Assembly: GCA_964519615.1 (NCBI GenBank)
Contig: CAZFIM010000104.1
Location: 1-6,825 of the forward strand
Length of the DNA: 6,825 nt
Direction of reading: 5' to 3'
Source: CAZFIM01 sp964519615
GTDB taxonomy: Bacteria > Chloroflexota > Dehalococcoidia > GIF9 > UBA5629
Below, one piece after another: positions 1 through 5,642 of this stretch. The notes under the pieces are model-generated. The model was not told the DNA's origin and did no database searches. It saw nothing but the letters and a program-made list of their open reading frames with translations. Each line of letters opens with the position of its first letter. Position 1 is the stretch's first letter. The position numbers and the translations under genes are program-made.

Positions 1-986
1 CTGCGGCAAAGCTCATCGATATGAACGGGATCCTTACTCATATATTCCATAAGAATGGACTCCGTTTTATCAGTCGGGATAAGTTCTTTCATCTCCAGCT
101 GCTGTGCCAGAACTGCAATATTAAGCTCCTCGAGTATATCAATGTGATTTCTAACCAGTTTGGCACCTTGCTGAATCAAATGATTGGTGCCGCGGCTGGA
201 TTCAGAAAAAATACTGCCAGGCACTGCGAAAACATCTCTATTTTGTAAAAGTGCTTGTTCTGCGGTAATCAGTGCCCCGCTTCTTTCACCTGCTTCAATA
301 GCAAGGACACCAAGGCTAAGCCCACTCATTATACGATTGCGGCTGGGAAAATGGGCGGCTTTCGGTTTTGTTCCGGGAGGATATTCACTCACAAGTGCTC
401 CATGTTCCATAATTGAGCGTGCGAGGCCGGCATTTTCAGCAGGGTAAACTATATCCAGGCCGGAGCCGAAGACAGCGATTGTCCTGCCTCCATTATCGAT
501 TGCCGTATGATGAGCTATTGAATCAATACCGCGGGCAAGACCGCTTATAATAGTGATGTTATTTTTTGCCAGTTCTGAAATTATTTCTTCAGTTACCTGC
601 TTGCCGTATAGAGTACAATTTCTTGTCCCAACGACGGCAATACAGCATTCGTCCTGCGCAAGCATTTCTCCGCGAATATAAAGCACAGGGGGATAATCAT
701 AGATTTCTTTTAATCTTAACGGGTATTCAGATGAATCACATGATACAGCTTTAATATTGAAACGTTTTAAAGCTTCTATTTCTTTTTCAGGAATAATTTT
801 TAAACGCCACTGAATAATAGCTGAAACGGCTTTAGAATCCAGACCGGCTTTTGTAAGATCTCCCGGGGATGCATTCCACGCATAGCTCAATAAGGAAAAG
901 TGATCCTTAAGTTGCATTATTTTAACTCTACCGATGCTCGGGATTCTGGTAAAGCTGATCCAGTATTGTAACTCTTTGTTGCCCAT
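1..986 (-). CDS. dprA: DNA processing protein DprA (partial, C-terminus beyond window edge)
   Basis: DprA (Smf) binds incoming single-stranded DNA in the cytoplasm and helps load RecA during natural transformation; it is also widespread in bacteria not known to be competent. The 328 visible codons show an N-terminal helix-hairpin-helix-like region (residues about 7-60, with YWISFTRIPSIGR), then the DprA Rossmann fold (about 100-290): VVGTRN at 118-123, SGLARGID at 148-155, GSGLD at 174-178, FPSRNRI at 213-219, GERSGALITAEQA at 233-245, and PGSIFS at 256-261. The last visible residues begin the usual C-terminal winged-helix domain. I chose ATG 986-984 because the codons between it and the next ATG (917-915) encode a typical DprA N-terminus. 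An in-frame TAG at 1004-1002 stops further extension, leaving TTG 989 as the only alternative start. No Shine-Dalgarno sequence precedes the start. The gene runs in the same direction as the two tRNA-Ser genes upstream. Confidence 0.95.
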   Translation of the reverse strand, partial: MGNKELQYWISFTRIPSIGRVKIMQLKDHFSLLSYAWNASPGDLTKAGLDSKAVSAIIQWRLKIIPEKEIEALKRFNIKAVSCDSSEYPLRLKEIYDYPPVLYIRGEMLAQDECCIAVVGTRNCTLYGKQVTEEIISELAKNNITIISGLARGIDSIAHHTAIDNGGRTIAVFGSGLDIVYPAENAGLARSIMEHGALVSEYPPGTKPKAAHFPSRNRIMSGLSLGVLAIEAGERSGALITAEQALLQNRDVFAVPGSIFSESSRGTNHLIQQGAKLVRNHIDILEELNIAVLAQQLEMKELIPTDKTESILMEYMSKDPVHIDELCR

Positions 987-998
987 CAATTGAGGGAC

Positions 999-1028
999 AT
1001 TCTAACATAGCAAGCATTTTCATCACAA
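999..1028 (-). promoter_or_regulatory. Candidate dprA promoter, nearly leaderless
   Basis: On the minus strand TTGTGA (1028-1023) is followed by an 18-base spacer and TAGAAT (1004-999), with the extended -10 dinucleotide TG one base before it. The predicted transcription start falls near 991-993, only a few bases before the dprA ATG at 986 or TTG at 989. This fits the missing ribosome binding site and suggests leaderless or near-leaderless translation. It is inferred from motif match only; read-through from the tRNA-Ser promoter is an alternative. Confidence 0.4.
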
Positions 1029-1161
1029 TGCTACTTAACGGAAAAGAGATGAAATAACGTATACGAGATATAATAAACAACAGAATTAAAGCAAATCTGG
1101 AGTTATTTTTTAAATGTATTTGCGGGTATGCGCCATTAACGGACAGCCGAAAACAGGTAAG

Positions 1162-1250
1162 TGGCGGAGAGGATGGGATTCGAACCCATGGTCGCCAAAG
1201 GCGACACGCGCTCTCCAGGCGCGCCTGATCGTCCACTCCAGCACCTCTCC
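1162..1250 (-). tRNA. tRNA-Ser (anticodon GGA)
   Basis: This is a complete class II tRNA on the minus strand with CCA encoded (1164-1162). The acceptor stem pairs GGAGAGG with CCTCTCC, with discriminator G. The anticodon stem CGCGC/GCGCG encloses loop CTGGAGA, giving anticodon GGA, which reads UCU and UCC. The long variable arm GTCGCC-TTT-GGCGAC is characteristic of serine tRNAs. The T-arm contains GGTTCGAATCC. It lies 12 bases downstream of tRNA-Ser(CGA), shares its acceptor stem and most of its T-arm, and is probably co-transcribed with it. Confidence 0.97.
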
Positions 1251-1262
1251 ATAAACAGCCAC

Positions 1263-1349
1263 TGGCGGAGAGGGTGGGATTCGAACCCACGAGGCTCATC
1301 GCCCACCGCTTTTCGAGAGCGGCACCATCAACCACTCGGTCACCTCTCC
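1263..1349 (-). tRNA. tRNA-Ser (anticodon CGA)
   Basis: This is a complete class II tRNA on the minus strand, CCA encoded (1265-1263). The acceptor stem is GGAGAGG/CCTCTCC with discriminator G. The anticodon stem CCGCT/AGCGG encloses loop CTCGAAA, giving anticodon CGA, which reads UCG. A long variable arm is present, as expected for serine. It is the first gene behind the promoter at 1362-1388 and is followed by tRNA-Ser(GGA). Confidence 0.97.
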
Positions 1350-1361
1350 AGATGAAACCAA

Positions 1362-1388
1362 ATTATAGCATGCTCACGGAAATGACAA
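1362..1388 (-). promoter_or_regulatory. Promoter for the tRNA-Ser pair
   Basis: Reading the minus strand, TATAAT (1367-1362) is a perfect -10 box preceded by TGC, an extended -10. TTGTCA lies at 1388-1383 with a 15-base spacer; the overlapping TTTTGT gives 17. The tRNA-Ser(CGA) 5' end lies 12 bases past the -10, so the transcript leader is about five bases. Confidence 0.75.
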
Positions 1389-1405
1389 AAGTTTACCGCT
1401 TTTGT
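1385..1405. promoter_or_regulatory. Inverted repeat between divergent promoters, possible operator
   Basis: The perfect arms ACAAAAG (1385-1391) and CTTTTGT (1399-1405) are separated by 7 bases. The site sits midway between the back-to-back promoters and overlaps the -35 box of each, so a bound dimer could control the tRNA-Ser pair and the first oadB cassette together. No regulator gene is in view. The symmetry may partly come from two TTGT-type -35 boxes facing each other, so operator function is only a hypothesis. Confidence 0.35.
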
Positions 1406-1430
1406 TCAACAGGAATAAAGCTGTTATAAT
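1402..1430 (+). promoter_or_regulatory. Promoter of oadB cassette copy 1
   Basis: TTGTTC (1402-1407), a 17-base spacer and a perfect TATAAT (1425-1430) with TG at 1422-1423 form an extended -10 promoter. The -10 box starts 39 bases before the codon that aligns with the start of the small membrane gene in copy 2. Copy 2 has the same 39-base distance, so the promoter belongs to the duplicated unit. Confidence 0.75.
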
Positions 1431-1463
1431 AACACTGGTATTTATATTATTTAACAATAGTAG

Positions 1464-1584
1464 ATTATCGTCTGGAGCATGGTTGGGCAAGGTGTGTGTT
1501 TGGTGTTAGTTGTATTGTTCGTTATAGTTGGGGTTGTTGCCTCGGTTGTTTTGGATAATAGGGCTAGTGCTTAGGCTAGCATAA
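1464..1584 (+). pseudogene. Degraded small OadG-like membrane protein gene
   Basis: This stretch aligns codon by codon with the intact 45-aa gene at 3068-3205. The codon matching its ATG is ATT (1464-1466), directly preceded by TAG. One extra T in the run 1549-1552 shifts the frame. The remaining ORF from ATG 1479 to TAG 1572-1574 encodes 31 aa (MVGQGVCLVLVVLF...), most of one membrane helix, then a short unrelated tail. Removing one T restores WIIGLVLRLA before TAA 1582-1584, close to WVIGLLHKLM in the intact copy. The only purine-rich site (GGAG, 1474-1477) lies one base from ATG 1479, too close to work as a Shine-Dalgarno. I call it a pseudogene, but a sequencing error in the T run or real use of the 31-aa frame cannot be excluded. 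Confidence 0.6.
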
Positions 1585-1622
1585 GAGATCCAGCCAAGAA
1601 GATCCACAAATATTCAATATTC

Positions 1623-1627
1623 AGGAG
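1623..1627 (+). promoter_or_regulatory. Ribosome binding site of oadB copy 1
   Basis: AGGAG lies 7 bases before ATG 1635. It is the left part of AGGA-G-TCCT, a small inverted repeat kept unchanged before both oadB copies, which could partly hide the site in a short hairpin. The conservation may simply reflect shared descent. Confidence 0.8.
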
Positions 1628-1634
1628 TCCTTTC

Positions 1635-2792
1635 ATGTTTGGCTTATATGACAGCGCCTTCGGATTAATGACCTGGGGAAATCTGGCGATGCTTTTTCTC
1701 GGAGCGTTGCTTATTTACCTTGGCATTGCTAAAAAAATCGAGCCTCTACTGCTTGTCCCTATCGGATTCGGTGTTTTTATGGTAAATATTCCGCTTGCGG
1801 GTATTATGACCTATACATCCGGCGGATTGCCGGCAAGTGGAGGTCTTGAAGAAATAGCTTCCGGCCAAATAGGAATACTGAATTTACTTTATCACTATGG
1901 GCTTGAGACTGAAATTATTCCTCTCTTGATTTTTCTGGGCGTTGGTACGATGATGGATTTTAGCCCCACTATTGCGCGTCCGATATCCTTGATTTTTGGT
2001 GCAGCGGCACAAATCGGCGTATTTGTTGTCTTCTTGATTGCGTATTTATCAGGCTTTTTTACTCCTAATGAGGCTGCTACGGTAGCAATAATCGGAGGTT
2101 CTGACGGCCCTCCTACCGTATTTTTAGCAGTTGCTCTGGCGCCACATCTTATAGGTCCTATTACAATGGTTGCTTATTCTTATATGGCATTGGTGCCGAT
2201 CCTTCAACCTCCCATCATCAGGCTTATGACTACGAAAAAAGAACGCCAGATCTACATGTCGCCTCAGATCAGGGAAGTCTCTAAAACAGAACAGATACTT
2301 TTCCCTATAGCAGTGTTTTTGGTAGCAGCATTACTGGTACCAAAATGTGCTCCTCTGGTAGGGATGTTGATGTTTGGTAACTTACTAAGGGTATGCGGTG
2401 TTACCGATAGGCTGGCTACTGCCGGTACCATAATGAATGATATCCTTATTATTTTACTCGGTATTTGTGTAGGTGCATTAATGCCTGCACAGGTATTTTT
2501 CAGTACAAAAACACTCATAATTATCGGATTAGCCGTTGTTGCCTTCGCCATTTCTACCGCCGGAGGGCTTCTTTCAGCAAAAATAGTCAACCTCTTTCTG
2601 AAAGATAAAATTAATCCGATTATAGGCGCAGCAGGTGTATCGGCAATACCAATGGCTGCGCGAGTTGCCCAGAAGGAAGGGCAAAGGGCAAATACACGCA
2701 ACTATCTATTGATGCACGCACTCGGCCCCAATATGGCAGGAGCTATTGGCACATCGCTGGTTGCGGGAATTCTCCTGGGTATGCTCGGGTAA
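1635..2792 (+). CDS. oadB: Na+-translocating biotin-dependent decarboxylase beta subunit (copy 1)
   Basis: This is the OadB/GcdB/MmdB family, the integral membrane subunit that decarboxylates carboxybiotin and couples this to Na+ export. The protein has 385 residues, in the usual range (about 370-430), and is almost wholly hydrophobic segments. Family signatures are EPLLLVPIGFGVFMVNIP (36-53), LIFLGVGTMMDFSP (98-111), TPNEAATVAIIGGSDGPP (143-160; Asp157 corresponds to the aspartate implicated in Na+ transport in this family), YSYMALVPILQPP (181-193), GAAGVSAIPMAARV (331-344) and HALGPNMAGAIGT (361-373). ATG 1635 has a good ribosome binding site. The substrate cannot be told: the carboxyltransferase alpha subunit, which decides it (oxaloacetate, methylmalonyl-CoA, glutaconyl-CoA or malonate), is not in the window. 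It differs at 32 residues from copy 2, none in these core motifs except L54-type neighbours. It has its own promoter and the remains of a gamma-like gene ahead of it. Confidence 0.93.
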   Translation: MFGLYDSAFGLMTWGNLAMLFLGALLIYLGIAKKIEPLLLVPIGFGVFMVNIPLAGIMTYTSGGLPASGGLEEIASGQIGILNLLYHYGLETEIIPLLIFLGVGTMMDFSPTIARPISLIFGAAAQIGVFVVFLIAYLSGFFTPNEAATVAIIGGSDGPPTVFLAVALAPHLIGPITMVAYSYMALVPILQPPIIRLMTTKKERQIYMSPQIREVSKTEQILFPIAVFLVAALLVPKCAPLVGMLMFGNLLRVCGVTDRLATAGTIMNDILIILLGICVGALMPAQVFFSTKTLIIIGLAVVAFAISTAGGLLSAKIVNLFLKDKINPIIGAAGVSAIPMAARVAQKEGQRANTRNYLLMHALGPNMAGAIGTSLVAGILLGMLG

Positions 2793-2850
2793 ATGTGTAG
2801 AATTGTTGGCGGGGATTCCCGGTGTGGAAATGGATAAAATTTCGCTATCT

Positions 2851-2871
2851 TTTCTGCTAACCGCGCAGAAA
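2851..2871 (+). terminator. Weak stem-loop after oadB copy 1
   Basis: TTTCTGC (2851-2857) and GCAGAAA (2865-2871) form a perfect 7-bp stem with a 7-base loop, 59 bases past the oadB stop. No U-run follows, so it is not a classical intrinsic terminator. It may protect a 3' end or mark the gap between two separately transcribed units. The rest of 2793-3005 holds no gene I can support. Confidence 0.25.
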
Positions 2872-3005
2872 TAAACGTGATCAGATATATCGATAATAGC
2901 AGGGGAAATCTAAATAGTGTGCATGTATGGCGATGAAGCACAATGTAGAACTGCATATGTGCTTGTTGCTATGCAATCAATAGTATACATTCACATATTA
3001 TTTTT

Positions 3006-3034
3006 TTGCTGACATAGATGAAAGGTGCTATAAT
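3006..3034 (+). promoter_or_regulatory. Promoter of oadB cassette copy 2
   Basis: TTGCTG (3006-3011), a 17-base spacer and a perfect TATAAT (3029-3034) preceded by TGC form an extended -10 promoter. Copy 2 can therefore be expressed independently of copy 1. The likely transcript starts about 27 bases before the small membrane gene and may continue into the exchanger gene at 4480. Confidence 0.75.
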
Positions 3035-3067
3035 CTAGCATAGTCGATTACTATTGGATGAAATGTG

Positions 3068-3205
3068 ATGATTGATTGGAACCTTGTTGGAGAAGTTGCA
3101 GGCTTAGGGTTTGTAGTTTTATTTATTGTTGTAGGGGTAGTCGCCATAGTTGTCTGGGTAATAGGACTGCTCCATAAGCTGATGCAGAAAAAATCCAGCC
3201 AGTAA
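3068..3205 (+). CDS. Small one-helix membrane protein, probable truncated OadG-type gamma subunit
   Basis: This 45-aa protein begins MIDWNLVGEVAGLG, continues through one membrane helix (about residues 11-35, rich in Val, Ile and Leu) and ends in a short basic tail with KLMQKKSSQ. Its position directly before oadB, a single N-terminal helix and a WVIGLL-type helix end resemble OadG/MmdD gamma subunits, which anchor and stabilise the decarboxylase complex. Known gamma subunits are about twice as long, with a polar C-terminal domain that is absent here, so it may instead be comparable to the small epsilon-type subunit reported for some methylmalonyl-CoA decarboxylases. A weak GGATG precedes ATG 3068; GTG 3065 is an in-frame alternative. 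It lies 36 bases before oadB copy 2. A matching but broken copy precedes oadB copy 1, which supports its being a real gene. The functional name is inference. Confidence 0.65.
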   Translation: MIDWNLVGEVAGLGFVVLFIVVGVVAIVVWVIGLLHKLMQKKSSQ

Positions 3206-3229
3206 AGATTCACCTAAATACTCTTTTTC

Positions 3230-3234
3230 AGGAG
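3230..3234 (+). promoter_or_regulatory. Ribosome binding site of oadB copy 2
   Basis: AGGAG lies 7 bases before ATG 3242, within the same AGGAGTCCT inverted repeat as in copy 1. Confidence 0.8.
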
Positions 3235-3241
3235 TCCTCTC

Positions 3242-4399
3242 ATGTTTGGGTTATATGACAGTGCCTTCGGGTTGATGACATGGGGTAATCTGGCAATGCT
3301 TGTTCTTGGTGCGTTGCTTATTTACCTCGGGATTGCCAAAAAGATCGAACCTCTACTTCTGGTGCCGATCGGGTTCGGTGTTTTTATGGTCAATATCCCG
3401 ATCGCAGGTATTATGACGTATACTGCTGATGGCATCCCTGCCAGTGGTGGTTTGAACGAGATTGCTACCGGTGAGATCGGCATTTTGAATTTGCTGTATC
3501 ATTATGGACTTGAATCTGAGATTATTCCTCTCTTGATTTTTCTGGGTGTTGGAACAATGATGGACTTCAGCCCTACTATCGCGCGACCGATATCACTGCT
3601 ATTTGGTGCAGGAGCACAACTTGGTGTTTTTGTCGTTTTCTTGCTTGCCTATTTATCTGGTTTCTTTACTCCGAATGAGGCTGCTACGGTAGCAATAATA
3701 GGCGGCTCTGACGGTCCCCCCACTGTATTCTTGGCGGTGGCTCTTGCACCACATCTTATAGGCCCTATAACTATGGTGGCTTATTCTTATATGGCATTGG
3801 TGCCTATTCTACAACCGCCTATAATCAGGCTCATGACCACGAAAAAAGAGCGGGCGATGTATATGTCTCCCATGATTAGGGAAGTCTCGAAACTTGAGCA
3901 GATACTTTTCCCGATCGTGGTCTTTATGCTGGCTGCCTTTTTTGTTCCAAAGTGTGCCCCTCTGGTAGGTATGTTGATGTTCGGAAATCTATTGAAGGTC
4001 TGTGGTGTCACTGATAGGCTGGCTACAGCCGGTGCTCTAATGAACGATATCCTTATTATTCTCTTGGGTGTTTCTGTAGGTGCATTGATGCCTGCGCAGG
4101 TGTTTTTCAGTACAAAAACGCTCATAATAATTGGGTTGGCTGTAGTCGCTTTTGCAGTTTCCACTGCTGGAGGATTACTTACTGCCAAGATAGTAAATCT
4201 ATTTATCAAAGATAAGATTAATCCAATAATCGGCGCTGCCGGTGTATCAGCAATACCTATGGCTGCCAGGGTAGCTCAGAAAGAAGGGCAAAGAGCTAAT
4301 CCTCGCAACTATCTGCTGATGCATGCGCTCGGACCAAATATGGCAGGTGCCATCGGTACATCGCTGGTAGCGGGGATTTTCCTTGGTATGCTTGGATAA
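3242..4399 (+). CDS. oadB: Na+-translocating biotin-dependent decarboxylase beta subunit (copy 2)
   Basis: This is a second 385-residue beta subunit with the same membrane role as copy 1: decarboxylation of carboxybiotin linked to Na+ export. All the family signatures are unchanged, including IGGSDGPP with Asp157, YSYMALVPILQPP, GAAGVSAIPM and GPNMAGAIGT. The 32 differences from copy 1 cluster at residues 62-78 (the periplasmic-looking loop, TADGIPASGG against TSGGLPASGG, then NEIATGE against EEIASGQ) and 205-234 (around the central polar loop and the following helix). The long run 139-204 is identical. It follows an intact mini-gamma gene and its own promoter, so this copy is the better candidate for an assembled complex. 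The exchanger gene starts 80 bases downstream with no strong terminator between, so they may be co-transcribed. No alpha or biotin-carrier subunit is adjacent. Confidence 0.93.
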   Translation: MFGLYDSAFGLMTWGNLAMLVLGALLIYLGIAKKIEPLLLVPIGFGVFMVNIPIAGIMTYTADGIPASGGLNEIATGEIGILNLLYHYGLESEIIPLLIFLGVGTMMDFSPTIARPISLLFGAGAQLGVFVVFLLAYLSGFFTPNEAATVAIIGGSDGPPTVFLAVALAPHLIGPITMVAYSYMALVPILQPPIIRLMTTKKERAMYMSPMIREVSKLEQILFPIVVFMLAAFFVPKCAPLVGMLMFGNLLKVCGVTDRLATAGALMNDILIILLGVSVGALMPAQVFFSTKTLIIIGLAVVAFAVSTAGGLLTAKIVNLFIKDKINPIIGAAGVSAIPMAARVAQKEGQRANPRNYLLMHALGPNMAGAIGTSLVAGIFLGMLG

Positions 4400-4479
4400 A
4401 TAGGCATTGACGCTTGAGCTTGGTATACCGTCTTTAATAAGATAATTCATGAATAACCCTGCCAGAAAATCGGTGGTAG

Positions 4480-5493
4480 GTGGTATTGTTTGTAGTCTGG
4501 ATAAAATTTGTAATTTGTGTTCTGGTCGTCCTGTTTGCGGGTAGAAATGTTGCCAAATATGGCGATATCATAGCGGAAAAAACAGGGTTGGGTGGTATAT
4601 GGATCGGCGTATTGCTTGTTGCTATTGCCACCTCACTTCCGGAGCTTTTTACAGGCATAAGCGCTGTTGCCTTGCTTAAAACACCCGATATTGCCATCGG
4701 TGATCTTATTGGTGCAAATACATTTAACCTTCTTAATCTGGGTATACTGGCAATAGCCTATAAAAAAGGCTCTCTTTTTGCTTCTGCCAGTCCCCGGAAT
4801 GCCTTGTCTGCCGGTTTAAGCATCATTATGGTTGCACTGCCTGCTATTTTTATATTTCTCGGACCCGGCATAGGCGGATTGTCACTCGGCTGGATCGGTA
4901 TATATACACCAATGCTCTTTATTCTTTATCTTGTTATTATGAGAGCTATCTTTAACTATGAGAAAAACGCAAGGGAGAATAATCAGCAGACTGATACACT
5001 TGCATCAAATAATGCCGGTATATCTCTAAAACGTGCCTACATATTTTATGCTCTTGCTGCTGCGGTAATTATCGGTGCAGGTGTCTGGCTTTCTTTCATC
5101 GGGAATGAGATTGCTGAGATAACGGGCTGGGAACAAAGTTTTGTAGGTAGTCTATTTATTGCATTTGCTACTACTTTGCCCGAGATATCGGTTTCATTTG
5201 CCGCTCTCAGCCTGGGAGCTATCGACATTTGTGTGGCTAATATGATTGGCAGCAACATCTTTAATATGTCAATTATCGGGATTATCGATCTATTCTATCT
5301 GGATGGCCCTATACTCTCAGCGGTATCGACCAATCATATTATTACAGCATTCACCGCGCTCTTAATGACGTGTGTATTGATAGCAGCGATTTATGCAAAA
5401 TATGAGAAGAGGGTGCCTGTTGTGGCAAGCTGGTATTCCGTCCTTCTTATTTGTATATTTATTGCCGGCACCTATGTTAATTATATTTTCTAG
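4480..5493 (+). CDS. CaCA-family sodium/calcium exchanger-like membrane protein
   Basis: This is a 337-aa member of the Na_Ca_ex (CaCA, YrbG-like) family of cation/Ca2+ antiporters of the cytoplasmic membrane. It has the usual inverted duplication. Alpha-1 (about residues 41-88) has LVAIATSLPELFTG with Glu55 and GDLIGANTFNLL. Alpha-2 (about 222-264) has FIAFATTLPEISVSF with Glu235 and ANMIGSNIFNMS. In this family the paired acidic residues and the N-rich motifs line the ion site. A polar loop (about 158-185, with a run of N, E, K and Q) joins the halves, and further hydrophobic segments flank both repeats. I chose GTG 4480 because TAG (4477-4479) lies directly upstream in frame; its ribosome binding site is poor, and TTG 4486 behind AGGTGG is an alternative. 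Whether it exchanges Na+ or H+ for Ca2+ cannot be read from the sequence. Confidence 0.88.
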   Translation: MVLFVVWIKFVICVLVVLFAGRNVAKYGDIIAEKTGLGGIWIGVLLVAIATSLPELFTGISAVALLKTPDIAIGDLIGANTFNLLNLGILAIAYKKGSLFASASPRNALSAGLSIIMVALPAIFIFLGPGIGGLSLGWIGIYTPMLFILYLVIMRAIFNYEKNARENNQQTDTLASNNAGISLKRAYIFYALAAAVIIGAGVWLSFIGNEIAEITGWEQSFVGSLFIAFATTLPEISVSFAALSLGAIDICVANMIGSNIFNMSIIGIIDLFYLDGPILSAVSTNHIITAFTALLMTCVLIAAIYAKYEKRVPVVASWYSVLLICIFIAGTYVNYIF

Positions 5494-5553
5494 ATGGTAA
5501 ATACACTGTGTCAGCTTTAGGTGAATTTCTGTTTCAATGAACAGAGCCTCTCA

Positions 5554-5562
5554 TGTTATAAT
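5554..5562 (+). promoter_or_regulatory. Extended -10 promoter of tRNA-Arg
   Basis: TATAAT (5557-5562) is preceded by TGT (5554-5556), an extended -10, and ends 8 bases before the tRNA. There is no good -35 box; TTCAAT (5533-5538, 18-base spacer) is the best match. The transcript would start one or two bases from the mature tRNA 5' end. Confidence 0.65.
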
Positions 5563-5570
5563 ACTTTTTT

Positions 5571-5642
5571 GCCCCTGTAGCTCAGGGGATAGAGCACCGG
5601 CCTCCGGAGCCGGGTGCGAGGGTTCAAGTCCCTCCAGGGGCG
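5571..5642 (+). tRNA. tRNA-Arg (anticodon CCG)
   Basis: This is a complete cloverleaf: acceptor GCCCCTG/CAGGGGC, D-stem GCTC/GAGC, anticodon stem CCGGC/GCCGG around loop CTCCGGA (anticodon CCG, reading CGG), T-arm GAGGG-TTCAAGT-CCCTC and discriminator G. CCA is not encoded (CTT follows), unlike the two serine tRNAs here, so the CCA-adding enzyme must complete it. No intrinsic terminator is visible in the 195 bases before the next gene. Confidence 0.96.

Larger units (their letters stand above)
1402..2792 (+). repeat. Tandem duplication, copy 1 (promoter, mini-gamma gene, oadB)
   Basis: This unit matches the one at 3006-4399 in gene order and spacing: extended -10 promoter, 39 bases to the small membrane gene, then a conserved ATCCAGCCA stretch, a CAGGAGTCCT ribosome binding site and oadB. 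The oadB starts are 1,607 bases apart. Silent-site divergence is high (7 of the first 20 codons differ with no amino acid change), so the duplication is old or the second copy came from a related genome. The 213 bases between the units (2793-3005) show no obvious counterpart after copy 2. Confidence 0.85.
3006..4399 (+). repeat. Tandem duplication, copy 2 (promoter, mini-gamma gene, oadB)
   Basis: This is the second unit of the cassette described at 1402-2792, complete and apparently functional in every part: extended -10 promoter, intact 45-codon membrane gene, ribosome binding site and oadB. The -10-to-oadB distance is 213 bases here and 210 in copy 1. Confidence 0.85.

Noticed and set aside
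21..754. Plus-strand frames opposite dprA
   Set aside because: They are antisense to a gene with clear DprA motifs on the minus strand.
928..1335. 135-codon minus-strand frame and the 64-codon plus-strand frame at 1161-1355
   Set aside because: Both run through the two tRNA-Ser genes, and the first also overlaps the true dprA start in another frame; neither resembles a protein family.
2264..2701. Minus-strand frame inside oadB copy 1, and its counterpart at 3787-4209 in copy 2
   Set aside because: These frames mirror each other only because the two oadB genes are homologous; they have low-complexity, shadow-like composition.
2793..3005. Possible small RNA or gene between the duplicated units
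   Set aside because: Apart from one 7-bp stem-loop I see no promoter, conserved structure or credible frame; the minus-strand frame across it reads into oadB antisense.
4409..4432. GACG/CGTC hairpin followed by TTT after oadB copy 2 as a terminator
   Set aside because: The stem has only 4 bp with a long loop and a very short T-run.
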